Shown: positions 26,795 through 35,951 of the stretch, piece by piece | Numbering within the stretch: the first letter of the stretch is position 1 | Layout: every line of letters begins with the position of its first letter | Origin: an uncultured Collinsella sp. | Lineage (GTDB): Bacteria > Actinomycetota > Coriobacteriia > Coriobacteriales > Coriobacteriaceae | Assembly (NCBI GenBank): GCA_900542275.1 | Contig: UQMW01000007.1 | Coordinates: forward strand, 1-64,000 | Direction of reading: 5' to 3' | Length of the DNA stretch: 64,000 nt | Program-made: the position numbers and the translations under genes | Notes under the pieces: generated by a model | What the model was told of the DNA's origin: nothing | Seen by the model: only the letters and a program-made list of their open reading frames with translations | Databases searched by the model: none

Positions 26795-27799
26795 TTATAT
26801 ATGTTGGGAGCGCCAAGTGGTGGGGGTGGTGCCGGTGTGTTGCTTGAAGGCTTGGGCGAAGGCGGCCTGCTGAGGGTAGCCTAGACGCTCTGCCACCTGC
26901 GCTATCGTGAGCGCGCTATCGGCCAAAAGGTCCTGTGCTCGCTCCATACGGCGTCTGCGAATGTAGGCGCCCAGGGACTCGCCAGTTTGGGCCTTAAAGG
27001 TGGCGCATAGCTTGGAGCGGCTTGTGTAGAGCCTCTCGGCCACCTCGTTGATACCCACACGTCTGCCTTTGTCGAGCGCGCGCTCAATCATTGCCGTTGC
27101 TTCTTCGGCAATGGTTATGCTGACGCGTGTGTCTGCCGCCTGCCGCGCCTGCTTGTGGGCCGCGCGCGAACAGGCGAGCTCCGCGACCATGGTCTCCACG
27201 ATGCCCTGCATATAGACATGCCCGCCTACGGCGCGAGCGCGGTCCTCGTTGATTCGGCGTAGTGTGTGGCAGATGGCAGACGTCGCTTCCTCGTGCCATG
27301 GCTCGGCAAACGCCTCAAAGATTCCCGCGAACTCGGTGGGATAGCGGTGCTCCAGTTCGTCAAAATATCCAGGCAAAAAGAGCACCGAGCGCGAGTGATA
27401 AAGCTCCCCCGCAAACAGCGGGCTTAATTCCTCGCCACAGCTATCTTGGATAAAGCTGCAAACGGCATTGTTTGGCCACGGTCCATGCAATGGTTTAAGG
27501 TTCGCGGGCGTTATGCCAGCCTCGGGCATGCATGTAAGTGTGGGCGCGCTGACCTCGCTCACGCACGCGTACGGTTCGGGCGTGTATTCGGCTAGCTGCA
27601 TGTTGTGCGTCGGGGTAATGAAATGCTCCATGACGATGCAGGTGGGGGAAAGGGGCATGATCCATGCGCGTCCGTGCGCCCGATCGTTTGCCACCTCGCC
27701 GGTAAAGACGGCGCCCTTGCCGGTAAGCTCCAGACCAAACTGCTCAAACTGCGGTGCGTAGAGCTCGGTTATGTCGGTCGCTGCCCGCCGTATTTGCAA
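26795..27799 (-). CDS. AraC family transcriptional regulator
   Basis: 334 residues. The C-terminal domain (about 235-334) has two helix-turn-helix motifs: INEVAERLYTSRSKLCATFKAQTGESLGAYI and LTIAQVAERLGYPQQAAFAQAFKQHTGTTPTTWR. The N-terminal 220 residues are a ligand-sensing region of unrecognised specificity. The only start with a ribosome binding site is TTG at 27799 (AAGGAAAGGGA upstream). It is divergent from the ABC transporter genes starting at 27914, about 115 bases away, so it very probably controls them. Similar regulator-transporter pairs include siderophore and peptide transport systems; the ligand here is unknown. Confidence 0.85.
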   Translation of the reverse strand: MQIRRAATDITELYAPQFEQFGLELTGKGAVFTGEVANDRAHGRAWIMPLSPTCIVMEHFITPTHNMQLAEYTPEPYACVSEVSAPTLTCMPEAGITPANLKPLHGPWPNNAVCSFIQDSCGEELSPLFAGELYHSRSVLFLPGYFDELEHRYPTEFAGIFEAFAEPWHEEATSAICHTLRRINEDRARAVGGHVYMQGIVETMVAELACSRAAHKQARQAADTRVSITIAEEATAMIERALDKGRRVGINEVAERLYTSRSKLCATFKAQTGESLGAYIRRRRMERAQDLLADSALTIAQVAERLGYPQQAAFAQAFKQHTGTTPTTWRSQHI

Positions 27800-27913
27800 A
27801 AGCGTCCCTTTCCTTTGCAGAAACGTCCACGCCTGGCTCGATTGTGAGCCACGGCTAACACATCAATGATAAGTTCATTACGGTTAACTCTCAAGCCGTT
27901 AGAAGGGAATCTC

Positions 27914-29740
27914 ATGGCAAAGGGATCAAAAAAGGAAGGCGGCGGCATCGGCGAGCTACTTGCATATGCCGGTGACCGTAAATTCCTAACGTATTTGGGC
28001 ATGGCCCTCTCGGCGTTCTCGCAGCTGTTGAGCTTTGGCCCGTACGTGTGCATCTGGCTTGTTGCGCGAGACCTGATTGCCGTGGCGCCCAACTGGAGCG
28101 AGGCCGCTGACATCGCGATGTATGGTTGGTGGGCTGTTGGTTTTGCCCTAGCAAGCATCGTGGTCTATTTCGTGGGACTCATGTGCACGCACCTGTCCGC
28201 GTTTCGCTGCGCATCCAATATCCGCAAGGCTACGAGCGAGCATCTGCTTAAGCTGCCGCTCGGCTACTTTGACACGCACGCCACCGGTGAGCTGCGCCGT
28301 ATCGTAGACGGCTGTGCCGCCTCCACCGAGACGCTGCTCGCGCACATGCTGCCCGATATCGCCGGTGCCACCGCCATGGTCGTGGGCCTGCTTGTGCTGC
28401 TATTTGCCCTCGATTGGCGTTTGGGCGCGGCATGCTTAATCTCGGTCGTCGTTTCGTTTTGCGCCATGGCCACCATGATGAGCGGCAAGGGCGCCGAGTT
28501 TATGAAGGCTTACATGGGCGCGCTGGTCAAGATGAACAAGACCGGCACCGAATACGTACGCGGCATCCCCGTGGTCAAGGTATTCCAGCAGACGGTCTAC
28601 TCCTTTAAGGCGTTTCACGATGCGATCGCCGAATACGCCGACATGGCGCAAAGCTATGCGGGCACGTTCTGCCGAGGTCCGCAGGTGCTCAACCTTACCG
28701 CGCTCAATGGCCTCGTGGCATTTCTTTTGCCCGTGGCGTTGCTGTTGGCGCCGGGCGAGACGGACTTCGCGCACTTTATGGTCAACTTCACGTTTTACGC
28801 GATCTTTTCGGCCGTGGTGCCGACGGCCATGACCAAGCTCATGTTTGTGGGCGAGGCGTCTCAGATGAGTGCCGATTCGCTGGCGCGCATCCGAAGCGTT
28901 ATGGATTCCAAACAGCTCTCCGTGCCTGCCCAGCCCAAGTGCCCTGTTAGCGGCGATGTGCGCTTTGAGGACGTGAGCTTTACCTACGAGGGTGCCGAGG
29001 CACCTGCCGTCAACCATGTGAGCTTTAGCGTTTCCGCAGGTAGTACCCTCGCGTTGGTGGGTCCCTCGGGCGGCGGTAAGTCGACCTGCGCAAGCCTGAT
29101 CCCGCGTTTTTGGGATGTTTCCTCGGGCCGTGTGCTCGTGGGCGGCGTAGACGTTCGCGACATGGATCCGCACGAGCTTATGGACCAGGTCGCCTTCGTG
29201 TTTCAGACCAACCAGCTGTTTCGGCAAACACTTGCCGATAATGTGCGCGCCTCCAAGCCTGCAGCCACTGACGACGAAGTGCGTGCGGCTCTCTCCGCGG
29301 CCCAGTGCGACGATATCGTGGCCAAGCTTCCGCAGGGTATCAACACCATGCTCGGCGCCGGCGGGGCGTACCTTTCGGGCGGTGAGGTCCAGCGCGTGGC
29401 GCTCGCCCGCGCAATCCTTAAGGACGCGCCTATCGTGGTGCTCGATGAGGCCACCGCGTTTGCCGACCCCGAGAACGAGGCACTCATCCAGCGTGCCTTT
29501 AGCAAGCTGGCGGCAGGTCGTACGGTCATTATGATCGCGCACCGACTTTCGACCGTGGTGGGCGCCGACAAGATCGTGGTACTCAACCAAGGTGGCGTGC
29601 AGGAGGCTGGTACCCATGCCGAGTTGCTGTCCCAAAACGGTCTGTACGCCAAGATGTGGGCCGAATACGAACAGGCCGCGAGCTGGAAGATCACTGCTGC
29701 GGCCGCGGATGTTGCCGTCGCGAAGGGAGGCGAGGCCTAA
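27914..29740 (+). CDS. ABC transporter, fused membrane and ATPase domains (subunit 1)
   Basis: 608 residues. Six membrane segments (about 30-315) of the exporter fold precede an ATPase domain: Walker A GPSGGGKST (about 380-388), signature LSGGEVQRVALARA, Walker B IVVLDEATAF and H-loop MIAHRLSTV. ATG at 27914 follows AGAAGGGA; the earlier start at 27866 lacks a site. The stop touches the start of the second subunit gene. Paired half-transporters next to an AraC regulator resemble heterodimeric YbtPQ/IrtAB-like systems, which import ferric siderophores despite an exporter fold; that assignment is only a suggestion. Confidence 0.9.
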   Translation: MAKGSKKEGGGIGELLAYAGDRKFLTYLGMALSAFSQLLSFGPYVCIWLVARDLIAVAPNWSEAADIAMYGWWAVGFALASIVVYFVGLMCTHLSAFRCASNIRKATSEHLLKLPLGYFDTHATGELRRIVDGCAASTETLLAHMLPDIAGATAMVVGLLVLLFALDWRLGAACLISVVVSFCAMATMMSGKGAEFMKAYMGALVKMNKTGTEYVRGIPVVKVFQQTVYSFKAFHDAIAEYADMAQSYAGTFCRGPQVLNLTALNGLVAFLLPVALLLAPGETDFAHFMVNFTFYAIFSAVVPTAMTKLMFVGEASQMSADSLARIRSVMDSKQLSVPAQPKCPVSGDVRFEDVSFTYEGAEAPAVNHVSFSVSAGSTLALVGPSGGGKSTCASLIPRFWDVSSGRVLVGGVDVRDMDPHELMDQVAFVFQTNQLFRQTLADNVRASKPAATDDEVRAALSAAQCDDIVAKLPQGINTMLGAGGAYLSGGEVQRVALARAILKDAPIVVLDEATAFADPENEALIQRAFSKLAAGRTVIMIAHRLSTVVGADKIVVLNQGGVQEAGTHAELLSQNGLYAKMWAEYEQAASWKITAAAADVAVAKGGEA

Positions 29741-31497
29741 ATGTTCGCCTCATTCCAAAAGAAGTATTTCCTATCCGATAAAGGCGTCGCCGGCGTTAAG
29801 CGCGGCATCTTCTGGACCACGCTCACCAATCTCATTATCATGGCCGGCATGGGCCTTTTGTTCCTGGTCATGGCCGGCTTTGTCGAGCATCTTGCCAATG
29901 GGGCCGACCTGCCGGGCGCACTGCCCATTGTGGGTGGTCTTGTTATCTTTTTGCGTTGCTCTTTGCCTCTAATTGGCAGCAGTACTATTACACGTACTGC
30001 ATCTTTTACGAGGAGTGCGGCAAACAGCGCATGGAGATCGCCGAGCGCTTGCGCAAACTGCCGCTGTCGTTTTTTGGTCGTCGTGATCTGGCCGATTTGA
30101 CCGAGACCATCATGGGCGACGTTCAGACCATGGAGCATGCTTACAGTCATGTGCTGGGAGAGCTCTGGGGCGCCATCATCGCAAGCGCCATCGTGTTTAT
30201 ATCATCGCTGTTCTTTTGCTGGCAGCTGGCGATGGCGGCGTTCTGGAGCGTGCCCGTGGCCTTTGCCGTGCTGTATCTGACACGCGGCCCCATGACCCCG
30301 GTGTTCGACCATGTGCGTGCCGAGAAGGTCAAGGTTACCGAGGCGATCCAGGAGACGCTCGACTGCGTGCGCGAGATCCGCGCCACCAACCAGGAGGCTC
30401 ATTATCTTGAGGGGCTCAACGCCGTGATCGATGCCGAGGAGCGCGAGGCCACCAAGGGCGAGCTCGCCAATGGGCTTTTGGTCAACTCCGCCTTTGCCAT
30501 CCTGCGCCTGGGGATTGCCACCACGTTGGTCACGGGCGCTGCGATGGTCGCCTCCGGCCAGGTCGACTTTTTGATGATGTTTGCCTTCCTGCTTATGGTG
30601 AGCCGCATCTATGCGCCCTTTGATCAGGCGCTGATGCTGATGTCCGAGCTGTTTGCCGCCGAGTCGTCGGCCAAGCGCATGCGTTCCATCATGGAAGAAC
30701 CCGTGGCGCGGGGCAGCGAGCAGTTTGAGCCCGTGGGCCACGATGTGGTGTTCGATCATGTGGCATTTGGCTATGGTGCGGGCGAGGACGGCCGCGCCGG
30801 CGAGAAAGTTCTTCCCGATGTGAGCTTTACCGCCAAGGAAGGCGAGGTCACGGCACTGGTCGGTCCTTCGGGCTCCGGTAAGTCCACGGTGAGCCGCCTG
30901 GCCGCGCGCTTTTGGGACGCCACCGAAGGCACGGTCACCGTGGGTGGCGTGGATGTTGCGAGCGTGGACCCCGAGGTGCTGCTGCGCGACTACGCCATTG
31001 TGTTTCAAGACGTGCTGCTCTTTGACGACACGGTTATGGGAAACATCCGCCTCGGGCGTCGCGATGCCACCGATGAGGAAGTGCTTGCTGCCGCGCGTGC
31101 CGCCAACTGCGACGAGTTTGTGAGCCGCATGCCGCAGGGCTATGACACCATGATTGGCGAGAACGGCTCCAAGCTGTCCGGCGGCGAGCGCCAGCGCATC
31201 TCTATCGCCCGTGCGCTGCTCAAAGACGCGCCTATCGTGCTGTTGGACGAGGCGACGGCGAGCTTGGATGTGGAGAACGAGACCGTGGTTCAGCAGGCGC
31301 TCTCCCGTCTGCTTGCAGGTAAGACGGTTATCGTTATTGCCCACCGTATGCGTACGGTGGAAAATGCCGACAAAATCGTTGTACTCATGGATGGTGTGGT
31401 TGCCGAGCAGGGCACTCCGGCGCAGCTCAAGGCGGCAGGTGGAGAATTCGCCCGCATGGTGGCGCTGCAAAAGGAAGCAGCTACCTGGCAGTTGTAA
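29741..31497 (+). pseudogene. ABC transporter, fused membrane and ATPase domains (subunit 2), frameshifted
   Basis: ATG at 29741 directly follows the previous stop (GAAGGGAGG upstream). Translation is normal to about residue 71 (PIVGGLVIFL), then the frame is lost near 29950-29955. The continuation lies in the -1 frame (LLFASNWQQYYYTYCIFYEECGKQ) and is open to 31497, giving about 585 residues once corrected. A single missing base, probably a G in TTTTGCG, explains it. The rest is intact: Walker A GPSGSGKST, signature LSGGERQRISIARA, Walker B IVLLDEATAS and H-loop IAHRMRTV. It may be a genuine mutation or a sequencing error; internal initiation could give a product lacking the first membrane segment. 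Without it, subunit 1 has no partner. Confidence 0.8.
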
Positions 31498-31505
31498 GAA
31501 GGGGC

Positions 31506-31526
31506 AAAGGGACAGTCCCTTTCTCA
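31506..31526 (+). terminator. short palindrome after the ABC genes
   Basis: AAAGGGACAGTCCCTTT is a perfect odd-length palindrome followed by CTC. It shares the GGGACAGTCCC core with other repeats. A weak terminator is possible. Confidence 0.4.
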
Positions 31527-31692
31527 CATTGACAATCGGTTGCTCCGCATCGTTAATTTTCAAAAGGTTAGCCATGGCTGACCTAGATAGTTAGATAAAA
31601 TTGAGATATTTCAAAAGCGTGCTCGAGCAAACTTGTTTACTCGGGTGCTGAGGCACCATGCCGCGTCCAATGCGGCAAAAGGGAGAGACATC

Positions 31693-31938
31693 ATGAAGAA
31701 GTCCACGTTCAACACCCTGCTTGTTGGTGGCGGTTTTCTGCTTGGTACGGCTGGCATCAAGCTGCTCACCAGCGCTCCGGTAAAGAACGCCTGCGTGCAG
31801 GGTATCGCGTGCGGCATGCGCATCAAGAACGGCTACCAGGACATGGTCGAGCAGGCCAAGGCTAATGTCGACGACATGGTTGCCGAGGCGGCCTACATCA
31901 CCCAGAGCGAGGCCGCTGCTGACGAGGCAGCCGAGTAA
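31693..31938 (+). CDS. DUF6110 family small protein
   Basis: 81 residues. The N terminus is MKKSTFNTLLVGGGFLLGTAGIKLL, a single hydrophobic segment with a Gly-rich centre, followed by a conserved-looking VKNACVQGIACGMRIK and an acidic Ala-rich tail. ATG at 31693 follows AAAAGGGAGAGAC. It precedes the metal P-type ATPase by 18 bases, the usual position of DUF6110 genes, and probably acts with the pump at the membrane. The biochemical role is unknown. Confidence 0.7.
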   Translation: MKKSTFNTLLVGGGFLLGTAGIKLLTSAPVKNACVQGIACGMRIKNGYQDMVEQAKANVDDMVAEAAYITQSEAAADEAAE

Positions 31939-31956
31939 CGCTCCCAGGCACAAACT

Positions 31957-34032
31957 ATGAGATTCTCGATTATCAGCGAGATCCCCGGCAGGACCCGTCT
32001 TCAATTGGCGGGTCCTGTGCCAGAGAGCGATCTCGATGCACTTCTTAAGCTCAGCGGCGATATCGACGGCGTGCACAAGGTGCGCGTCTATGGCCGCATC
32101 GGCCAGATGGCGCTCGAATACGACGAGCCGCGCCGCGCGAGCGTGCTCGACGCCTTGGGCGCACTCGATGCTCAAGCTATCGCCGATGCCAAGTCGGGCT
32201 ATGTGATGCAGCTTGAGCCGCGCAAGCACAAACTCGTTATGGACCTGGCGACACTCGTCGGCGTCCACTACGCGCGCCGCTGGTTCTTGCCGACGCCTCT
32301 GCGTGCGGTGTTTGTCGTGGCCGGTTACATGGCATTTTTGCGCGCTGCCCTTCATGAGCTGGCGCAGCCGCGCCTGACCGTTCCCGTGCTCGACGCTTCG
32401 GCCATCGGCATTTCGTTCGTCAAGCGTGATGTCGACACCGCGGGCCAGACAATGTTCCTGCTCAACGTGGGCGAGCTGCTCGAGGACTACACCCGCGCCA
32501 TGAGCGAAAACGAGCTCATCAACTCGCTGCTCGATGTACCCGACAAGGCGCAAAAGGTCGTCGGCGATACCGAGGTAAGCGTTGCTGCGACCGAGCTCGA
32601 GCCCGGCGATCTGGTCGCCGTGCGCACTGGCATGTCCATTTGCATCGACGGTGTCGTCGAGCAGGGGAGCGCTATGGTCAACCAGGCGACCCTGACCGGC
32701 GAGCCGCTGGCCGTTGAGCGCAGCGTGGGCGACGACGTGTTCGCCGGTACCGTCGTGGAAGACGGCAGCATCTTGGTGCGCGTGCGCGCCAACACGGCGC
32801 AGACCAAACTGCGCTCGATCGTCTCGCTCGTGCAGACGGCCGACTCGCTCAAATCCGAGGGCCAGTCGCATATGGAGGACCTCGCCAACAAGATCGTCCC
32901 GTGGAACTTCCTGCTCGCGGGCCTGGTTGCGCTCACCACGCGCAGCCTTATCAAGACCTCGGCGGCGCTGATGGTCGACTACTCGTGCGCACTCAAGCTC
33001 ACGGGTTCCGTCGCCGTCATGACCGCCATGAGCGATGCCGCCAAGATGGGCGTCATGGTCAAGGGCGCAAAGTACTTTGAGTCGTTTGCCAAGGCCGACA
33101 CCATTGTGTTTGATAAGACTGGCACGCTCACCGAGGCGCAGCCGCGCCTGGCTTGCGTGCTGACGACCGACGGCTGGAGCGAGGACGAGGTCCTGCGCCT
33201 TTCCGCTTGCTTGGAGGAGCATTTCCCGCATCCGGTGGCGCGTGCCGTGGTCAACGCCGCCCTCGAGCGCGGGCTCGAGCACCGCGAGCGCCATGCCGCG
33301 GTCGAGTACATCGTGGCGCACGGCATCGCTTCGTCCATCGAGGGGCGTCGCGCCATTATCGGTTCGGCGCACTTTATATTTGAGGACGAGGGTGCGCAGC
33401 TCGAGTCCGACATCAAGGAGCAAATCGAGCTCCAGATGCAAGGCCTGTCGCCGCTGTATCTGGCGGTCGACGGCAAGGTCGTCGGCGTGCTCGGCATCGA
33501 GGATCCGCTCAAGCCCGGCGTCCGTGAGGCCATCGCCGACCTACATGCGCTGGGCGTCAAGCATGTCGTTATGCTCACGGGCGATTCGGAGCGCACGGCC
33601 GAGCGCATTGCGCGCGAGGCGGGTGTCGACGAGTTTAAGGCCGAGCTGCTGCCCGAGGACAAGTACGCCTATGTGGAGCGCATTAAGAGTGAGGGGCGCC
33701 ACGTTGCCATGGTGGGCGACGGCGTCAACGATTCGCCGGCACTCGGTTTGGCCGACGTGGGGCTGGCAATGGGTGGCGGAAGCGACATCGCCAAGGAGGT
33801 CGCCGATATCATCCTGACCGACACGGATCTGGCCGCGATCGTGCGTTTGCGCCGCATGAGCCAGGGCCTCATTGATCGTCTGACGAGCTCCTACTCTAAG
33901 GTGATGCTTACCAACTCGGCGCTCCTGGCGCTGGGCATTACCGGCATGATCACTCCGCAGACGTCGTCACTGCTGCACAACGGCTCGACGATTGCCTACA
34001 GTCTGAGCAACGCGAAGGCTTACCTGCGTTAG
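31957..34032 (+). CDS. heavy-metal translocating P-type ATPase, non-CPC type
   Basis: 691 residues. Transports a metal cation across the membrane with ATP. An HMA-like N-terminal region (ISEIPGRTRLQL) lacks the CxxC metal site. Actuator motif LTGEPLAVE; phosphorylated Asp386 in DKTGTLTEA; MLTGDSERTAE; GDGVNDSPAL in the hinge. In the membrane site the usual CPC is replaced by SCALKL (Cys344). This Ser-Cys variant is found in P1B pumps linked to manganese, iron or zinc rather than copper; the metal here is uncertain. It is co-transcribed with DUF6110 and followed by a terminator. Confidence 0.9.
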   Translation: MRFSIISEIPGRTRLQLAGPVPESDLDALLKLSGDIDGVHKVRVYGRIGQMALEYDEPRRASVLDALGALDAQAIADAKSGYVMQLEPRKHKLVMDLATLVGVHYARRWFLPTPLRAVFVVAGYMAFLRAALHELAQPRLTVPVLDASAIGISFVKRDVDTAGQTMFLLNVGELLEDYTRAMSENELINSLLDVPDKAQKVVGDTEVSVAATELEPGDLVAVRTGMSICIDGVVEQGSAMVNQATLTGEPLAVERSVGDDVFAGTVVEDGSILVRVRANTAQTKLRSIVSLVQTADSLKSEGQSHMEDLANKIVPWNFLLAGLVALTTRSLIKTSAALMVDYSCALKLTGSVAVMTAMSDAAKMGVMVKGAKYFESFAKADTIVFDKTGTLTEAQPRLACVLTTDGWSEDEVLRLSACLEEHFPHPVARAVVNAALERGLEHRERHAAVEYIVAHGIASSIEGRRAIIGSAHFIFEDEGAQLESDIKEQIELQMQGLSPLYLAVDGKVVGVLGIEDPLKPGVREAIADLHALGVKHVVMLTGDSERTAERIAREAGVDEFKAELLPEDKYAYVERIKSEGRHVAMVGDGVNDSPALGLADVGLAMGGGSDIAKEVADIILTDTDLAAIVRLRRMSQGLIDRLTSSYSKVMLTNSALLALGITGMITPQTSSLLHNGSTIAYSLSNAKAYLR

Positions 34033-34057
34033 CAGATGTGTTCGCCCACGTTATTTG

Positions 34058-34099
34058 GCCTGCGCCCAGACGGCATCGGTGTCGTCCGGGCGCAGGTCT
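34058..34099 (+). terminator. intrinsic terminator after the P-type ATPase
   Basis: CCTGCGCCC pairs with GGGCGCAGG, with an inner ACG/CGT pair, followed by TCTTTT. It lies inside the longest possible frame of the next gene, arguing for a later start there. Confidence 0.7.
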
Positions 34100-34100
34100 T

Positions 34101-34595
34101 TTGCATTTGGATGCCAACGTATGGGTTGATTCGTTTTGCGTCGACCATGCCGAGTCGCTTGCCGCGCGTGCGTTTATTGGGCAGGCGACGGAGGCGGGGG
34201 CATTGCTGTTCTTTCCGGTGCATATCGCCAAGGACGTGCTGTACGTTGTCCAACACGAGCTCAAGCGTAGCGTTCTTGCCAGCGGGGGAGCGCTCGACGA
34301 GGCGTCTGCCCGCGCGATTGGCGATGCGGCGCTGGCGTTTGTTCGGAATATGACCGAAAACGCTATGGCCGTGGGCGCTGATGCATCCGATCTGTGGCTG
34401 GCCGACAAATACTTAGCACTCCATCGCGATTACGAGGACAACTTGGTACTCGCCGCATGCAAACGCGCCCAGGTCGATTACTTGGTGACCAACGATCGAA
34501 AACTGCTCGAACATGCCGATCTTGCAGCAAAGACACCTCGTCAAATGATGCCGATTCTTGCCTTGGCCGAATGCGGCGGCGCGGCAATCGGTTGA
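34101..34595 (+). CDS. PIN domain protein
   Basis: 164 residues from TTG at 34101. PIN-fold pattern: LHLDANVWVDSF with the first acidic residue, a central helix region with DASDLWLADKYLALHRDYEDNLVLAACKRAQVDYLVTNDRKLLEHA holding further acidic residues. PIN domains are Mg-dependent ribonucleases and often VapC-type toxins, but no antitoxin-sized gene is adjacent, so a solitary nuclease is possible. The start is uncertain: GTG at 34038 would place the coding frame across a terminator hairpin; TTG at 34107 is another candidate. Confidence 0.7.
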   Translation: MHLDANVWVDSFCVDHAESLAARAFIGQATEAGALLFFPVHIAKDVLYVVQHELKRSVLASGGALDEASARAIGDAALAFVRNMTENAMAVGADASDLWLADKYLALHRDYEDNLVLAACKRAQVDYLVTNDRKLLEHADLAAKTPRQMMPILALAECGGAAIG

Positions 34596-34653
34596 CGCGA
34601 ACTGTTTGCGGGCCTCTTGGACGACGATGCGCCAAGGGGCCCGCGTCTGCTAT

Positions 34654-35088
34654 TTACAAAAGCTCGGCCTTGATGGCGGGACTTTCTGCGAGCTGCTCGG
34701 CTGCCTTTTCGTCGGAGCTGTCGAGTGCTGCCAGACTGCGGTAGACCCACTCGTTGACCTGGGTGTTCTTGACGCCTGCGGTCTGCATAAGGGCGCCTAC
34801 CTCGCGGATTGCTGCGAACAGATCGGCCTTGGGACCCGCGAGCTCGACCTCGATACCGTGGTAGGCGGCCACGCCGCGGTTCTCACTCACGTGGTCGATA
34901 AAGCCCTCGACGGTCTCAAGCTGCTGGGCGAGAGCCGCATTATCGTCGGCGTCCAGCGCGACGAGTGCGTTCGATACCGTGAGGGCGGGATGTCCGCAGG
35001 GGACAAAGCCTTCGATGACATCCATAGCTTCGGTAATGGTTGAGCCCAGGCCTGCGAGGGCATTGACGAGTTGCTGCTTGGTATCCAT
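34654..35088 (-). CDS. conserved protein of unknown function
   Basis: 144 residues, acidic, Ala/Leu-rich and mostly helical, with no membrane segment. ATG at 35088 is preceded by GAAAGGACCGTT. Motifs such as GFVPCGHPAL and AAYHGIEVELAGPKADLFAAIREVG are visible but not recognised. It faces the PIN gene tail-to-tail and is divergent from tmRNA. The good ribosome binding site and normal codon use support a real gene. Confidence 0.65.
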   Translation of the reverse strand: MDTKQQLVNALAGLGSTITEAMDVIEGFVPCGHPALTVSNALVALDADDNAALAQQLETVEGFIDHVSENRGVAAYHGIEVELAGPKADLFAAIREVGALMQTAGVKNTQVNEWVYRSLAALDSSDEKAAEQLAESPAIKAELL

Positions 35089-35326
35089 AACGGTCCTTTC
35101 GACGGGTCAATTTTGCTTGGCGAAAATATACGTGACGCGATCGGTAGCAAAAGTGCGAAGTGCGGCGCACATTGGGGTCTTCACAGCTCGTGCATAGAAC
35201 AGCTGTCTGCCTTTAGAACGTGGTAAGATAGCTATTCACGAGCGGGGTTCGCCCGCGTGTTCCTTGAAAAGTCGACGGTTATCGGGTGTCTGCAGGCCCG
35301 ATACCATCCAGACTTTCCCGACATTC

Positions 35327-35690
35327 GGGGGCGACTGGTTTCGACACGATAGCTCTGAGAGAGGAAGCAAGCCGAGGTCTCCTCGCCTCGTTAAACAGGG
35401 GTACCGTCAAATTGAATTGACAACAACTCTTCTTTTGAGCCTATGGCTCTCGCTGCTTAGTTTATAGCGGCGCGTCAACCCGGTGATTTCCCCGACACCG
35501 GCGCGACGTCATGTTAGGGGAATGCTCCTGCGCACGTAATCGGTATGGCGCGGGCTAAGACCGAACCGGTTAGGACGCCGCGAGCGTGTCGCTGCGCGCA
35601 AAGCGTCTGAGACTAAACCAGCGACTGAGCTTGGAGATGCCAATCAGGGGGCTTTCGTGGACCGGAGTTCGATTCTCCGCGCCTCCACCA
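35327..35690 (+). ncRNA. ssrA: transfer-messenger RNA (tmRNA)
   Basis: The 5' end GGGGGCGACTGGTTTCGACA pairs with the 3' end CGCCTCC followed by the encoded ACCA; the T-arm GGAGTTCGATTCTCC lies just before. The tag frame (about 35419-35460) reads DNNSSFEPMALAA then TAG, ending in the ALAA degradation signal. One-piece type, about 364 nt. It rescues stalled ribosomes and tags incomplete proteins. The exact resume codon is inferred. Confidence 0.95.
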
Positions 35691-35700
35691 ATAGTTACAA

Positions 35701-35735
35701 GCAGGTAGATATTCGTATCTACCTGTCTTTTTATT
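35701..35735 (+). terminator. intrinsic terminator after tmRNA
   Basis: CAGGTAGATA and TATCTACCTG form a ten-base stem around TTCG, followed by TCTTTTTATTT. Confidence 0.9.
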
Positions 35736-35741
35736 TCTAGT

Positions 35742-35793
35742 CCGTACCGCGGAGAATCGAACTCTGTGCAGGGCGCGGGCGTTAAGCAAACGC
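35742..35793. repeat. 52-bp direct repeat containing an inverted tmRNA T-arm fragment, copy 1
   Basis: Begins CCGTACCGCGGAGAATCGAA. The segment CGCGGAGAATCGAACTC is the reverse complement of the tmRNA 3' T-arm. A copy with about 49 of 52 identical bases is at 35952-36003. Confidence 0.8.
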
Positions 35794-35867
35794 GAAGCGT
35801 TTGTAGCCCGCGGGCGAGGGCGGCGGCAGCCGGCCGAAGCCGGTGCGTATTTGCGAAGCAAATACGC
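35787..35867. repeat. three hairpins with GAA triloops
   Basis: CAAACGC-GAA-GCGTTTG (35787-35803), CCGGC-CGAA-GCCGG (about 35830-35843) and GCGTATTTGC-GAA-GCAAATACGC (35845-35867). Two contain GCGAAGC, known as an exceptionally stable DNA mini-hairpin. They lie between the two 52-bp direct repeats. Confidence 0.7.
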
Positions 35868-35951
35868 GGATTCTTCGCGCAAAGCCTCAGCCCAATATAG
35901 ATGCGATGTTTATCGAATTTCAGCTGGCCTCGCCCAGCATCAACGGATCCC

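Noticed and set aside
29941..29960. programmed -1 frameshift in the ABC transporter gene
   Set aside because: CTTTTTG is not a full slippery heptamer, no downstream structure stands out, and such transporters are not known to use recoding. A mutation or sequencing error is simpler.
35613..35882. 89-codon minus-strand frame
   Set aside because: It overlaps the tmRNA 3' end and gives the RGESNSGPRKP-type peptide typical of spurious translation of a tRNA-like T-arm.
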